64,000 bases of DNA from Streptacidiphilus melanogenes (GTDB lineage: Bacteria > Actinomycetota > Actinomycetes > Streptomycetales > Streptomycetaceae), in assembly GCF_000787835.1 (NCBI RefSeq), contig NZ_BBPP01000018.1, forward strand, positions 79,084 to 143,083, read 5' to 3'. Below are positions 43,689 to 52,686 of this stretch, one piece after another (within the stretch, counting starts at the first letter, position 1; each line of letters begins with the position of its first letter). Below the pieces are notes generated by a model. It was not told the origin of the DNA. It saw only the letters and a program-made list of their open reading frames with translations, and did no database searches. The translations under genes and the position numbers were made by a program.

Positions 43689-43715
43689 TCTATACCCCTG
43701 GGGGGTATGTTTCAA
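43689..43715 (-). promoter_or_regulatory. Copper-type CsoR operator within a sigma-70-like promoter
   Basis: ATACCCC-3-GGGGTAT (43692-43708) matches the CsoR consensus of actinobacteria. On the minus strand it lies between TTGAAA (-35; 43715-43710) and TATAGA (-10; 43694-43689), a typical repressor position. It precedes the permease by 50 bp. Confidence 0.8.
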
Positions 43716-43741
43716 GGATCCCAGGGTCGCGTGGACGCGAG

Positions 43742-43774
43742 AAGGCCGCCCCCGCACGAGGCGGGAGCGGCCTT
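43742..43774 (-). terminator. Hairpin after the transglycosylase gene
   Basis: AAGGCCGCCCCCGC / GCGGGAGCGGCCTT stem with one mismatch and a 5-nt loop, 53 bp beyond the minus-strand gene's stop and before the CsoR-type promoter. Confidence 0.75.
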
Positions 43775-43827
43775 GGTCCAGCGGCGCGGACAGGGATGAA
43801 AGCCGCCGCTGGGGTAGTGCTACGGGA

Positions 43828-44679
43828 TCAGTAGCCCTGGGTGCCGTAGGCGATGTTCTCGAAGGCGCCGTAGGTGGCGTTCGCGTAGCGGACCGCGGCG
43901 ACGATGTTGTCGACCGGGTTCCAGATGTCGGTGTGACCCGGCAGCGCGTACGCGTCGAACGTCGGCACGATGGTCTGCATCAGACCCTCGGACGGGGTGC
44001 CCGCGGCGGCGTTGGAGTCCCAGTTGTTGACGGCGAGGGGGTTGCCGGAGGACTCGGTCATGGCACGCGCCTGGATGGCGGCGGCCGGCGGGACGTGGTC
44101 CCCGTGGGCGGCCAGGATGGCCTGCGCCTCGGCGATCCAGCCGCTCAGGTTGTTCGCGTAGACCGGCTGCGCGGCCTTGGCGGCGGCAGCGGCGGCGGCG
44201 GCCTTGGCGGCGGCAGCGGCCTTCGCCTGCGCGGCGGCCTTCGCCTGGGCGGCAGCCTTGGCCTGGGCCTCCTGCTGGGCCTTCGCCTTCGCGGCGGCGG
44301 CGGCCTTGGCCTGCTGGTCGGCCTTCGCCTTGGCGGCGGCCTGGGCGGCAGCCTGAGCCTTGGCCTTGGCCTCGGCGTCCGCCTTGGCCTTCGCCGCGGC
44401 GGCGGCCTTGGCCGCGTCCGCGGACTGGCTGGCCAGCGGGGCGCGCTGCTCGGAGCGGTTCGCGCTGTCCGTGGTGGGACGCGCGGCGGCGACGGTGCTG
44501 GCCGCGGCGGCGGTGTGGGTGGAGCCGGAGTCGTTGCCCGTGAGGGCCACAGCGGTGCCGGTAGCGGCGCCGGTGACCAGCAGGGCGGCGCCGATGCCGG
44601 CGGTGACGCGCCGGTTCAGGCGGGTCGCGGCGAGACGCTTGTTGAGCTGCACGAGGTTCAGGCGGATGCGGGGTCGCAT
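43828..44679 (-). CDS. Secreted lytic transglycosylase with Ala/Lys coiled linker
   Basis: A 283-residue muralytic protein. A signal peptide (RRVTAGIGAALLVTGAATGTAVAL) is followed by a long Ala/Lys/Gln-rich low-complexity helix (about residues 95-165). The SLT (transglycosylase) domain contains AMTESSGNPLAVNNWDSNAAAGTPSEGLMQTIVPTFDAY, where Glu of TESSGNP is the catalytic acid, and ends NPVDNIVAAVRYANATYG. It likely cleaves peptidoglycan outside the membrane, as in spore germination or growth. The ATG at 44679 is chosen since it starts the signal; the frame stays open upstream but that part is leader RNA. Confidence 0.85.
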   Translation of the reverse strand: MRPRIRLNLVQLNKRLAATRLNRRVTAGIGAALLVTGAATGTAVALTGNDSGSTHTAAAASTVAAARPTTDSANRSEQRAPLASQSADAAKAAAAAKAKADAEAKAKAQAAAQAAAKAKADQQAKAAAAAKAKAQQEAQAKAAAQAKAAAQAKAAAAAKAAAAAAAAKAAQPVYANNLSGWIAEAQAILAAHGDHVPPAAAIQARAMTESSGNPLAVNNWDSNAAAGTPSEGLMQTIVPTFDAYALPGHTDIWNPVDNIVAAVRYANATYGAFENIAYGTQGY

Positions 44680-44940
44680 GTCACTCCAATGTCGTCGGAA
44701 CTGCCCGAGGCCGAGGGCGCACGAATCCCCGGCGAGCGCCGAGAACGGCGTCGCTACGAGTGGGGTCCCGCACACGGCGACATCGGGCTTCGCCCGACCG
44801 AGCAGGGGAGCGGCTCGGCGTTTGACAGGTCGGCGCTCTGTGCACCGGTCGCCGCGCTCCCGGCAGGCTCTCTGACCGCCTGCCTCGTGAACACTCACAC
44901 GGGCTTCACAAACGGAGCAAGGGTTACCGCTAGTAAGTGG
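44680..44940 (-). other. Long structured 5' leader of the transglycosylase gene
   Basis: About 260 bp without a plausible gene. On the minus strand it can form successive stems: GGCAGGC..GCCTGCC (near 44858-44887), TCGGGC-GAAG-CCCGA (near 44785) and GCGACGCCG-TTCT-CGGCGCTCGC (near 44732-44756), plus a GGACCCC element. Streptomyces wall-hydrolase genes often have c-di-AMP riboswitches, but the conserved ydaO core is not recognisable here, so the class is open. Confidence 0.4.
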
Positions 44941-45010
44941 GGCGCGCCACAACAGGCCCGTGACCTGCGTCTCAGCGTTACTGGTGGGGTTGTTGACCCC
45001 TCGGAAGGCC

Positions 45011-45046
45011 GGAGGCCGCCCCCGCCGAACGGCGGGGGCGGCCTCC
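45011..45046 (-). terminator. Very strong hairpin downstream of the HtrA-like gene
   Basis: Perfect 16-bp stem GGAGGCCGCCCCCGCC with a GAAC loop. It is 168 bp past the stop of the minus-strand protease gene, the only transcript that could reach it. The 167 bp between show nothing I can name. Confidence 0.75.
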
Positions 45047-45213
45047 TTGCCGGGTCTCCCGAAGGACCGGCCGTGCACTGACCATCGGAGGGGTCGGGAT
45101 GTCCCGATCGGTGGGGCTTCACCACAGTTGTCCCGGCAGTCTCTGCTGCCTCACGAGTCACAACCGTTTCGGCAGCCCCTATGTCCTCAAAGGCCCCGTT
45201 CGTCCCCGCCGTC

Positions 45214-46332
45214 TCATCCGGCCGGGCCGTTGCCGAGGACGACCCGGGCCGACTGGGCCTGGCCCCCGGAGTCGGTCCAGCCGAGCGTGACGGTGTCGCC
45301 CGGGTGGTGCTGGCCCAGGAGCGCGGTCAAGGTGTTCGGGTCGGGGACCGAGGCGCCGTCGACCGAGGTGATCACGTCGCCCGCGAGCAGTCCCAGGCGG
45401 TCCGCGGGAGAGTTGGGCACGACCTGGACGACGGCGGCGCCGTTCGTCGACGAGTACTGGTTCGCGGTGCCGACCCCGACGCCCAGCCAGGCCGTTGCGC
45501 CGATGTGCACGGTCGAGGAGGCGTGGCCCGCGGCGATCGCCTCGGCGGTGCTCTCCGCCTGGGTGGCCGGTATGGCGAAGCCCTCGGTCGGGGCGCTCTG
45601 GAACTGGTAGCCGACCGAGGCGGCGGTGTCGATGCCGATCACCTGGCCCTGGGCGTTCACCAGTGGACCGCCGGAGTCCCCGGCCTCGATCTGCGCGTCG
45701 ACCTGGATCAGGCCGCTGAGCTGTTCGGAGCTGCCGGAGCCCTCGTCCGTGGCGGTGATCCGCTGGTCGAGCGCGGTGACCGAACCGGCCGCCTGGCTGG
45801 GCTGCCCGCCGCGCCCGCCGGCGTTGCCGAGAGCGGTGACCGCGTCGCCGACGGAGACCTGGGTGCCGGAGGCCAGGCTGAGGGTCTGCAGGCCGGAGGC
45901 GCCGTGCAGCTGGACCAGTGCCAGGTCGTGACTGCGGTCGTAGCCGATCACGGACGCGCCGTAGCTGTGGCCGTTGCCGATGTCCACAGCGGTCAGCGAG
46001 GTGGCGCCGTTGATCACGTGGTTGTTGGTGAGGACCATGCCGTCCGAGGTCAGCACGATGCCGGTGCCCGCGGCCTCGGTGCCCTGCAGTCCCTGCTCGC
46101 TCACCAGGTCGACGCTGCCCGCCGCGACCTGCGCCAGCGTCCGGGTCGTCGTGCCCGAACCCGCCGCCCCCAGCGACCCCGACCCCGACGACGGGGACGT
46201 CGAGGGAACCGTCCACGGTGAGGACGACCGCGTGGGCGACGTCGCCGTCGAGGAAGCCCCGAGCGTGCATCCGGCGACGCCCAGGGACACGGCTATCCCG
46301 CAGGCCGCCATTCCTGCTGCGTTCCACCTCAT
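45214..46332 (-). CDS. Trypsin-like (HtrA/DegP-type) PDZ serine protease, lipoprotein
   Basis: A 372-residue extracytoplasmic protease. The N-terminus has a lipobox, GVAGC (Cys22), so it is a predicted lipoprotein, followed by a Ser/Thr/Pro linker. The catalytic triad is His105 (LTNNHVING), Asp136 (RSHDLALVQ) and Ser220 (EAGDSGGPLV). A C-terminal PDZ domain (~270-365; LGVGVGTANQYS..PADRLGLLAGDVITSVDG) follows. Such proteins do envelope quality control. The ATG at 46332 has GGAGGT upstream. Paired TCATGAGA motifs lie ~100 bp upstream. Confidence 0.88.
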   Translation of the reverse strand: MRWNAAGMAACGIAVSLGVAGCTLGASSTATSPTRSSSPWTVPSTSPSSGSGSLGAAGSGTTTRTLAQVAAGSVDLVSEQGLQGTEAAGTGIVLTSDGMVLTNNHVINGATSLTAVDIGNGHSYGASVIGYDRSHDLALVQLHGASGLQTLSLASGTQVSVGDAVTALGNAGGRGGQPSQAAGSVTALDQRITATDEGSGSSEQLSGLIQVDAQIEAGDSGGPLVNAQGQVIGIDTAASVGYQFQSAPTEGFAIPATQAESTAEAIAAGHASSTVHIGATAWLGVGVGTANQYSSTNGAAVVQVVPNSPADRLGLLAGDVITSVDGASVPDPNTLTALLGQHHPGDTVTLGWTDSGGQAQSARVVLGNGPAG

Positions 46333-46429
46333 GGCGCCACCTCCGTGCTCGGCGCGCCTCCATTGCCTGACAGATCCGTGCCCGGTGGGCGGGAACGTCA
46401 CGCGTGGGAGGAGTCGATTTGAAGGCCTT

Positions 46430-46456
46430 TCTCATGAAGCGCCCGGTCTCATGAGA
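46430..46456. promoter_or_regulatory. Paired TCTCATGA motifs
   Basis: TCTCATGA at 46430-46437 and the 10-bp palindrome TCTCATGAGA at 46447-46456, exactly 17 bp apart. They lie upstream of the protease gene on its strand and just past the bacteriocin locus. Possible operator pair. Confidence 0.35.
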
Positions 46457-46465
46457 GCGCCTTGG

Positions 46466-46492
46466 CAGTCACCGGAACCACCGCGGTTACTG
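46466..46492 (-). terminator. Hairpin after the bacteriocin transport operon
   Basis: CAGTCACCG-9-CGGTTACTG, 9-bp stem with one mismatch, 10 nt after the stop of the last transporter gene. Moderate stability. Confidence 0.45.
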
Positions 46493-46502
46493 CATCCGGG
46501 CC

Positions 46503-49481
46503 CTATTGCATCTGTCGGCGGGCCAGCTGGTGGAAGGGGCCGGAGGTGTCGGCGAGGAGGGCTGCGGGCGGTCCCTGCTGGACGATGCGGCCGCCGGCCA
46601 TGACCAGGACCCGGTCGGCGTCGAGCACGGTCGACAGCCGGTGGGCGATCACGACACGGGTGGCGTGCAGCCGCCGGGTGCTCTCGATCACGATCCGCTG
46701 GGTCTCGTTGTCCAGCGCGCTGGTGGCCTCGTCGAAGAGCAGGATGCGGGGGCGGCGGACCAGCGCCTGAGCGATCATCAGGCGCTGCCGCTGGCCGCCG
46801 GAGACGGTGCCGCCGCCGTCGGAGAGGACCGTGTGCAAGCCCATCGGCATGGCCTTGATGTCGTCGGCGAGACCGGCCATCGCCGCCGCCTCCCAGACCT
46901 CCTCCATGCTGTGCGGCTCGGTGCCGCGGATGCAGTCCAGGATCGAGCCGTTGAAGGGCTGGGCGTGCTGCAGCACCACACCGCACTGGCGGCGCACCGC
47001 CGCCTGGTCGAGCGAGGCGAGGTCCTGGCCGTCGAAGAGGACCGCGCCCGACCCAGGGCGATCGAAGCCGATCAGCAGCCGCAGCAGCGTCGACTTGCCG
47101 CTGCCGCTCGCCCCGACCACGGCGACGAACTCGCCGGGCTCGATCCGGAAGGACACGTCGTCAAGCACCAGCGGCCCGTTCTCGGTGTAGCGGAAGGACA
47201 GGTCGCGGGCCTCGATCCCGCCCGACAGCGGGCCCGGCACGGCGCTGCCGCCGCGCACCTCGGGCACCTCCTCCAGGACCGGCTTGATCTGTTCGAACAG
47301 CGGCAGCGCGGAGACCACCGACAGCAGCGAGCCGGTGAGCTGGGTGACCGCGGTCAGCACCATCGTCACCGAGGTGCTGAAGGTGAGGAAGCTGCTCGCC
47401 GAGATGCTGCCCCGGGCCGGGCCGGCCAGCAGCATGAACATCGTGAGCATGCAGACGGGCAGGTAGACGGCGTTGCAGACGGTGATCAGGTTCTTGATCC
47501 GGCCCACCCGCCGCTGCATCTCGCGGCTGCGGGCGAACTCGCCCGCCCACGCCGCGTAGGCGAAGTCCCCGGCGGCGGCGACGCGCAGCTTGGGCAGCCC
47601 GCGCAGGGTCTGGAAGGCCTGGTTGTTGAGCTTGTTGCTGAGCACGGTCAGCCGCCGCTGCCAGCGCACCTGCCACAGGCCGAGGGCCAGGAAGACCGCC
47701 GCGATCACGACCAGCATCCCGACGGCGGCCAGGGCGAGCGGGACGCTGTAGCAGAGCAGCAGCACGAGGTTGACCAGACCGACCGTGCCCGCCTGGACGA
47801 CCACCGTGCTGACCCCGGACAGCAGGCGACGGATGGCGCTGATCCCCATCGCGGCCGAGGCCAGCTCGCCCGTCGAGCGTCCGGCGAAGAACCGGGTGGG
47901 CAGCCGCAGCAGCCGGTCCCAGATCGCCGGTTGCAGGGTGGCCTCGACGCGGCCCTCCAGGCGCAGGATGGAGAGGTTCTCCATCAGCATGAACGCGGCC
48001 GACACCACGGTGGTGGCGACGATCGCCAGCGAGGTCTGCACGATCAGGTCGGTCTCGGCGTTCGGCACGTAGTCGCCGAGCACCTGCCCCGTCGCGATCG
48101 GCACCAGGGTGCCGAGTACCACCGCGACCAGCCCGCTGACGACCAGCCGATGCAGGTCCGGGCGGGTGCCGCGGACGCTGAAGCGCAGCAACCGCCAGGC
48201 GGAGAGCGGCTTTTCGGGCAGCGGCCGGTAGCACAGCACGGCGTACGGCTCGAACTGGTCCGCGTTCTCCTCGCGGATCCGGGTGCGCCGCTCGCCCAGC
48301 GGGTCCACCGACTCGTATCCGCCGCGACGCCACAGCAGCGCGACGGGCGTGCCGGACGCCGACCGGAAGCCGAGCAGCGGCCCGGCGTCCTGGCGCCACC
48401 AGCGGCCCTGGAGCCGCACCTGCCGGGTGCGGAAGCGGGAGGCGACCGCGATCCGCTCGATCGGCGAGAGCCGGTCGGACGCGGTTCCGCCGCCTGTGGG
48501 CGTGGTGATCGTGATCCCGGCGGCCGCGCCCACGATCCGGCAGGCGGCGAGGGTCACGTCGTCGAGACCGGGGCCGCCGCCCGCGGCGGCCGGTGTCGAG
48601 CCGTCCCGGCCTGCGCGCTGGAGGGAGGTGAGCAGGGCCTGGTCGGCGCGGGCGCGCGCCGCGTCGCCGGCCTTCACCCCGGCTTCGGCCCGGTCCTCGA
48701 AGGCCCGTTCCAGCTGGTCGATCCACCGGTCCAGGGCGAACAGCAGACGGCTCTGCTGGTCCACCAGCTGCTGCCAGGCGGCCGGGTCGACGAAGAGGTC
48801 CCCGGCCGTCTCCTGACTGTAGACGCCGCCGTGCACCAGACTGCCCGGGTGCAGCGAGAGCCACTGCATGTCCTCGCCCAGGTCGTCCATCACCACGTCG
48901 GGACCGGCCGAGCCGCCGCCCGCGCGGGCCTCGAAGAACAGCCGCAGGCTGCGTCCGATGCCGCGGGCGAAGGCGTCCTCCAGCGGGGAGAGCATCCCCT
49001 GTGCGCCGTAGTGCGCCCAGTCCGGCGCGTACTGGGGCGCGAACATCAGCTCCCGCAGCTGGATCCGGCGCAGCACGCAGCCCGCCTGGGGTCGGCCGAC
49101 CACGGTGTGACGCGGCCCGTCGACGGGTCCGGGCAGCAGCGCGCCCGCGCCGAGGCGGCCGAGGAAGTGCCAGCGGCCCTCGAACAGCGCGTCCACGGCG
49201 AACAGATCCATCGCTCCGGCGATGACCAGCCACACCACGTGCGGGCCCTCCAGCGGCAGCCTCCGCACGCCGGTGCAGTCGACGGGCGTGCCGAGGCCGC
49301 CGAGCGCGGCGAGCACCCCGTCGTCGCCGGGCCGCGGCCGTGCGGACTCCTGGACGTAGCCCTGCGGGTACGCCTGCGCTCCGTGCGCTTCCTGCGCGAC
49401 GTGCGCGATCTGCCCGGTGGACCACCCGGCCTGGGGATCCTGCGGTTCCTGCGGAAACTGCGGGGATTCGCCGAACGACAC
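46503..49481 (-). CDS. NHLM-type bacteriocin ABC transporter, ATPase/permease without peptidase
   Basis: A 992-residue protein. The first ~430 residues are a cytosolic region beginning with a Gln/Pro-rich tract and containing a cNMP-binding-like beta roll; it lacks a C39 protease. Six membrane helices follow (from LVVSGLVAVVLGTLVPIATG), then the ATPase with VVGASGSGKSTL, signature TVSGGQRQRLMIAQAL, Walker B ILLFDEATSALD and VIAHRLSTV. This layout matches the second ABC protein of NHLM systems (TIGR03797-like). The GTG start is 1 nt after the upstream stop, with GGGAG 7 nt before it. Partner of the C39 transporter at 49483-51798. Confidence 0.85.
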   Translation of the reverse strand: MSFGESPQFPQEPQDPQAGWSTGQIAHVAQEAHGAQAYPQGYVQESARPRPGDDGVLAALGGLGTPVDCTGVRRLPLEGPHVVWLVIAGAMDLFAVDALFEGRWHFLGRLGAGALLPGPVDGPRHTVVGRPQAGCVLRRIQLRELMFAPQYAPDWAHYGAQGMLSPLEDAFARGIGRSLRLFFEARAGGGSAGPDVVMDDLGEDMQWLSLHPGSLVHGGVYSQETAGDLFVDPAAWQQLVDQQSRLLFALDRWIDQLERAFEDRAEAGVKAGDAARARADQALLTSLQRAGRDGSTPAAAGGGPGLDDVTLAACRIVGAAAGITITTPTGGGTASDRLSPIERIAVASRFRTRQVRLQGRWWRQDAGPLLGFRSASGTPVALLWRRGGYESVDPLGERRTRIREENADQFEPYAVLCYRPLPEKPLSAWRLLRFSVRGTRPDLHRLVVSGLVAVVLGTLVPIATGQVLGDYVPNAETDLIVQTSLAIVATTVVSAAFMLMENLSILRLEGRVEATLQPAIWDRLLRLPTRFFAGRSTGELASAAMGISAIRRLLSGVSTVVVQAGTVGLVNLVLLLCYSVPLALAAVGMLVVIAAVFLALGLWQVRWQRRLTVLSNKLNNQAFQTLRGLPKLRVAAAGDFAYAAWAGEFARSREMQRRVGRIKNLITVCNAVYLPVCMLTMFMLLAGPARGSISASSFLTFSTSVTMVLTAVTQLTGSLLSVVSALPLFEQIKPVLEEVPEVRGGSAVPGPLSGGIEARDLSFRYTENGPLVLDDVSFRIEPGEFVAVVGASGSGKSTLLRLLIGFDRPGSGAVLFDGQDLASLDQAAVRRQCGVVLQHAQPFNGSILDCIRGTEPHSMEEVWEAAAMAGLADDIKAMPMGLHTVLSDGGGTVSGGQRQRLMIAQALVRRPRILLFDEATSALDNETQRIVIESTRRLHATRVVIAHRLSTVLDADRVLVMAGGRIVQQGPPAALLADTSGPFHQLARRQMQ

Positions 49482-49482
49482 G

Positions 49483-51798
49483 TCAGTGCTCCCTGACCAG
49501 CTGGGCGTAGGGCCCTGCGGCCGCCACCAGTTCCTCGTGACGCCCGCGCTCGACGACGACGCCGCGGTCCAGCACGATGATCTCGTCGCTGTCCCGCACC
49601 GTGCTGAGCCGGTGCGCGATCACCACGCAGGCGCAGCCGCGACGGCGCAGATTGTCCATGACGGTCTGTTCGGTCTCCGCGTCCAGGGCGCTGGTCACCT
49701 CGTCGAGGACCAGCACGCTGGGCTGGCGCACCAGGGCGCGGGCGATCTCCAGCCGCTGGCGCTGGCCGCCGGAGAAGTTGCGGCCGTCCTGCTCGACCCG
49801 GCTGTGGATGCCGCCGGGACGCCGGGAGACGGCGTCGAGGACCGCCGCGTCCCGCAGCGCGGCGGTGACGGCCTCGTCGGACAGGGAGGGGTCCCAGAGC
49901 GCCACGTTGTCGCGGACCGTGCCCTCGAAGAGGAAGACGTCCTGGTCGACGAAGGAGACCGAGGCGGCCAGGGAGCTGCGCGGGATGTCGGTGAGCCGCC
50001 GTCCGTCAATGGTGATCTCGCCCTCCCACGGCTGGTAGAGACCGGAGATCAGCCGGGACACCGTGGACTTGCCGCTGCCCGAGCCGCCCACCAGGGCGAC
50101 CTGACGGCCGGGGCCGACGTCGAGGGTCAGGCCCTTCAGCAGCGGCTGGTCCAGCGCGCTGTAGCCGAAGGTGACGTCCTCCAGCCGCACATGGCCGCTG
50201 AGCCGGCGCGCGCCTGCGACCGAGCGCGAGCTCGTCAGCCGCGCGTCGGCGGGGAAGCTCTCGACGTCCTTGAGCCGGGCCATGTCGGCGGTGAAGTCCT
50301 GGACGCGTCCGGCGACCCCGTTGAGCCGGGTGACCGGGGCCGTGAAGCTGGCCACGAGCGCCTGGAAGGCGACCAGCAGGCCGATCGAGATCTGGCCCTC
50401 GACCGCCCGCAGCCCGCCGATCAGCAGGATCAGCGCGGCGTTGAGCGCGGAGAGGGTGGGCGCGACGATGCTCAGCGCGGCGCTCGGCACGCCGAGACGC
50501 TGCTCGCCGACGAGCGTGATCGCGTGCAGGCCGGCCCAGCGTCGGAAGTACCCGGTCTCGCCGCCGGTGGCCTTCATCGTCTCGATCAGCTGGAGCCCGC
50601 TGTAGGAGGTGTTCGTCAGCCGCGCGCCGTCGGCGCGCAGCTTCTGCACGCCGGTGCCGCGGATGCGGACCACCACCCGCAGCGCCACCACGTTGAGCAG
50701 CGCGATGCCGATGCCGAGCACGGTCAGCTGCGGGTCGTACGTCCACAGCAGTACGGCGTACAGGACGACCACGACGGCGTCCACGCCGACCGCGGAGAGG
50801 TCCCTGGCCAGCGTCTCGGCCACGGAGTCGTTGGACTGGAGGCGCTGGACGAGGTCCGCGGGGTTGCGCTGGGTGAAGAAGGCCACCGGCAGTCGGAGCA
50901 GGTGACGCAGGAAGCGGGCGCTGCTGAGCGTGGACGCGATCATCCGGCCGCGCAGCAGGTTGGCCTGTTGGACGGCGGTCAGCACGCCGGTCAGCACCAC
51001 CAGCGTCGCCATGGCCGCGAACAGCACCGGCAGCAGCGCGGTCTGGCCGCCGATCAGGAAGGAGTCGATGTAGGTGCGGCTCAGCGCGGGCATCGCCACG
51101 CCGACGGCGACCAGCAGCAGGCTGGCCGCGAGGACGGCGGGCGTGGTGCCCTTGGTTCCGCGCAGCCGCGCGGGCAGGGCGCTCAGCACGCCCGGCCGCT
51201 TGCCGCCCGGCCGGAACTGCGGGCCCGGCTCGAAGGTCAACACCACACCGGTGAAGCTGGAGTCGAAGTCCTCCTCGTCGACGAACCGGCGGCCGCGCGC
51301 GGGGTCGTTGAGCTGCACGCCGCGCCTGCCCAGGCGTCGGCCGGCGCCCTCGTAGACGACGAAGTGGTTGAACTCCCAGAACAGGATGGCGGGCGTGCGC
51401 ACCTCGGCGGCCAGGGCCGCGGGCTCCATCTGCATGCCCTTGGCCGTCAGGCCGTAACCGCGCGCGGCCTTCAGCACGTTGCTGGCGCGGGAGCCGTCCC
51501 GGGAGACGCCGCAGGCGATCCGCAGCTCCTCGAGCGGCACGTGCCGTCCGTAGTGCCCGAGCACCATCGAGAGCGCGGCGGCGCCGCACTCCACCGCCTC
51601 CATCTGCAGCACGGTGGGGGTGCGCACGGTCCTCTGCCGCTTGGCGGGGCCCGCCGCGGGGCGCGCTCGGCCCCGGCCCTTCGCCGCTCGGCGGTTCGTT
51701 GCCGGGCCGTTCGCGGTGGGGCGGCCCGCGGCACGCGGGTTCACCGCGCGGCGGTCCGCGGCACGCGGGTTGGGGGCGGCGGCGCGTCGTCCGCTCAC
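49483..51798 (-). CDS. NHLM-type C39 peptidase/permease/ATPase bacteriocin exporter
   Basis: A 771-residue peptidase-containing ABC transporter that removes the double-glycine leader and exports the peptide. After a 60-residue Arg/Ala/Pro-rich extension, the C39 peptidase has Cys71 (EAVECGAAALS), His145 (WEFNHFVVYEG) and Asp165 (LNDPARG). Membrane helices follow, then Walker A LVGGSGSGKSTV, signature NFSGGQRQRLEIARAL, Walker B VLVLDEVTSALD and VIAHRLSTV. It resembles TIGR03796 proteins. The GTG at 51798 overlaps the HlyD-type stop by 4 bp (GTGA); a TTG at 51810 is possible. The extension is encoded by short DNA repeats (CGGCACGCGGGTT) and is unusual. Confidence 0.9.
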   Translation of the reverse strand: MSGRRAAAPNPRAADRRAVNPRAAGRPTANGPATNRRAAKGRGRARPAAGPAKRQRTVRTPTVLQMEAVECGAAALSMVLGHYGRHVPLEELRIACGVSRDGSRASNVLKAARGYGLTAKGMQMEPAALAAEVRTPAILFWEFNHFVVYEGAGRRLGRRGVQLNDPARGRRFVDEEDFDSSFTGVVLTFEPGPQFRPGGKRPGVLSALPARLRGTKGTTPAVLAASLLLVAVGVAMPALSRTYIDSFLIGGQTALLPVLFAAMATLVVLTGVLTAVQQANLLRGRMIASTLSSARFLRHLLRLPVAFFTQRNPADLVQRLQSNDSVAETLARDLSAVGVDAVVVVLYAVLLWTYDPQLTVLGIGIALLNVVALRVVVRIRGTGVQKLRADGARLTNTSYSGLQLIETMKATGGETGYFRRWAGLHAITLVGEQRLGVPSAALSIVAPTLSALNAALILLIGGLRAVEGQISIGLLVAFQALVASFTAPVTRLNGVAGRVQDFTADMARLKDVESFPADARLTSSRSVAGARRLSGHVRLEDVTFGYSALDQPLLKGLTLDVGPGRQVALVGGSGSGKSTVSRLISGLYQPWEGEITIDGRRLTDIPRSSLAASVSFVDQDVFLFEGTVRDNVALWDPSLSDEAVTAALRDAAVLDAVSRRPGGIHSRVEQDGRNFSGGQRQRLEIARALVRQPSVLVLDEVTSALDAETEQTVMDNLRRRGCACVVIAHRLSTVRDSDEIIVLDRGVVVERGRHEELVAAAGPYAQLVREH

Positions 51799-52607
51799 GG
51801 CAGGATCCAATCGATCGGGTGCTGTCCGGCCAGGTGCACGGCGGCGCTGACCAGCTCGGTGGACTGAAGCTGGTACGGCGGGCCCTGGGTGGTGGACCAG
51901 GCGTAGCCGGACCTGCTGCTGCCGAACCGCTCCAACTGGACCACCACCGCCACCGGTTCGCCCTGCGCGGTGAACGCCTGCGCGAGCTGGGCGCTGCCGA
52001 GGAAGCCGGCGATCTGCTGCTGCGACTCGGGGCTGCGGCCGACCGACAGGACCCTCCCGCGCAGCAGCCCGTACTGCTGCACGGGCACCGACTGGACTGT
52101 CAGGTCCACGTCCGCGCCGACGGGGATCGACGCGGCGGTGGTCGCGGAGGCGTAGAGGACGGCGACGAGCGGCTCGTCGGGGCTGGTGACGCGTTCGACG
52201 GTGGCGAGCTCGGAGCCGGTCGCGACGACCGAGCCGAGCGGGGCGGCCAGCGCGGTGATCCGGCCCGCCGACACCGTTCTGACGGTCTGGACCTTCTGGC
52301 TCGTGCCCGTGCGGACGCCGAACAGGGGGACCCCGGCGGCGAGGGTGTCGCCCGCGTTGGCGTAGACCGCGACCACCTGGCCGGCCACGGGGCTCTGCAG
52401 GGTGTAGCTGCCCTCGGCGTGGAAGAGGATGCCGGGCGCGCTCACCTTCGTGGAGACCGTTCCGGTCACCGCCCAGACGGCGGCGGCCGCCACCACCACC
52501 GCCGTGACCAGGAGCACGAGACGGCCCTGCGGTCGGGCCAGCTGTGCCGGCACGTCGAGTTCGTCGGGCGTCTGCTGTTTGGCCAGCGCCTGCTGCCGGA
52601 ACTGCAC
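51795..52607 (-). CDS. NHLM-type HlyD-family secretion adaptor
   Basis: A 270-residue membrane-fusion-type protein. Residues ~29-50 are a single membrane helix (RLVLLVTAVVVAAAAVWAVTG), then a biotinyl-lipoyl-like barrel (ILFHAEGSYTLQSPVAGQVVAVYANAGDTLAAGVPLF) with the paired half-motif AGRITALAAPLGSVVATGSELATV. It is shorter than Gram-negative HlyD proteins and lacks long coiled hairpins, as expected for a monoderm. The GTG at 52607 has GAGGAAAG upstream. It probably links the peptide to the two ABC transporters downstream, with which it is coupled. Confidence 0.85.
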   Translation of the reverse strand: MQFRQQALAKQQTPDELDVPAQLARPQGRLVLLVTAVVVAAAAVWAVTGTVSTKVSAPGILFHAEGSYTLQSPVAGQVVAVYANAGDTLAAGVPLFGVRTGTSQKVQTVRTVSAGRITALAAPLGSVVATGSELATVERVTSPDEPLVAVLYASATTAASIPVGADVDLTVQSVPVQQYGLLRGRVLSVGRSPESQQQIAGFLGSAQLAQAFTAQGEPVAVVVQLERFGSSRSGYAWSTTQGPPYQLQSTELVSAAVHLAGQHPIDWILP

Positions 52608-52686
52608 AGGGTGTTTCTTTCCTCGGACTGCTCAGTCTCTTGAATCCGCGGCGCCGAATTGCGCCGGAATGAAAAAGGGCGCGATA

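Noticed and set aside
44680..44940. Confident ydaO (c-di-AMP) riboswitch
   Set aside because: Strong stems exist but I cannot find the conserved CCCGAACCCGUCAGCUAACC-like segment; reported only as a structured leader.
45047..45213. Possible tRNA or small gene between terminator and protease
   Set aside because: No cloverleaf, no T-arm sequence and no reading frame with a ribosome site.
46506..49496. A 996-codon plus-strand frame opposite the bacteriocin ABC gene
   Set aside because: It is the mirror of a strongly supported gene with clear ABC motifs; its translation is low-complexity (Asp/Gln/Arg/Gly/His) typical of antisense frames in high-GC DNA.
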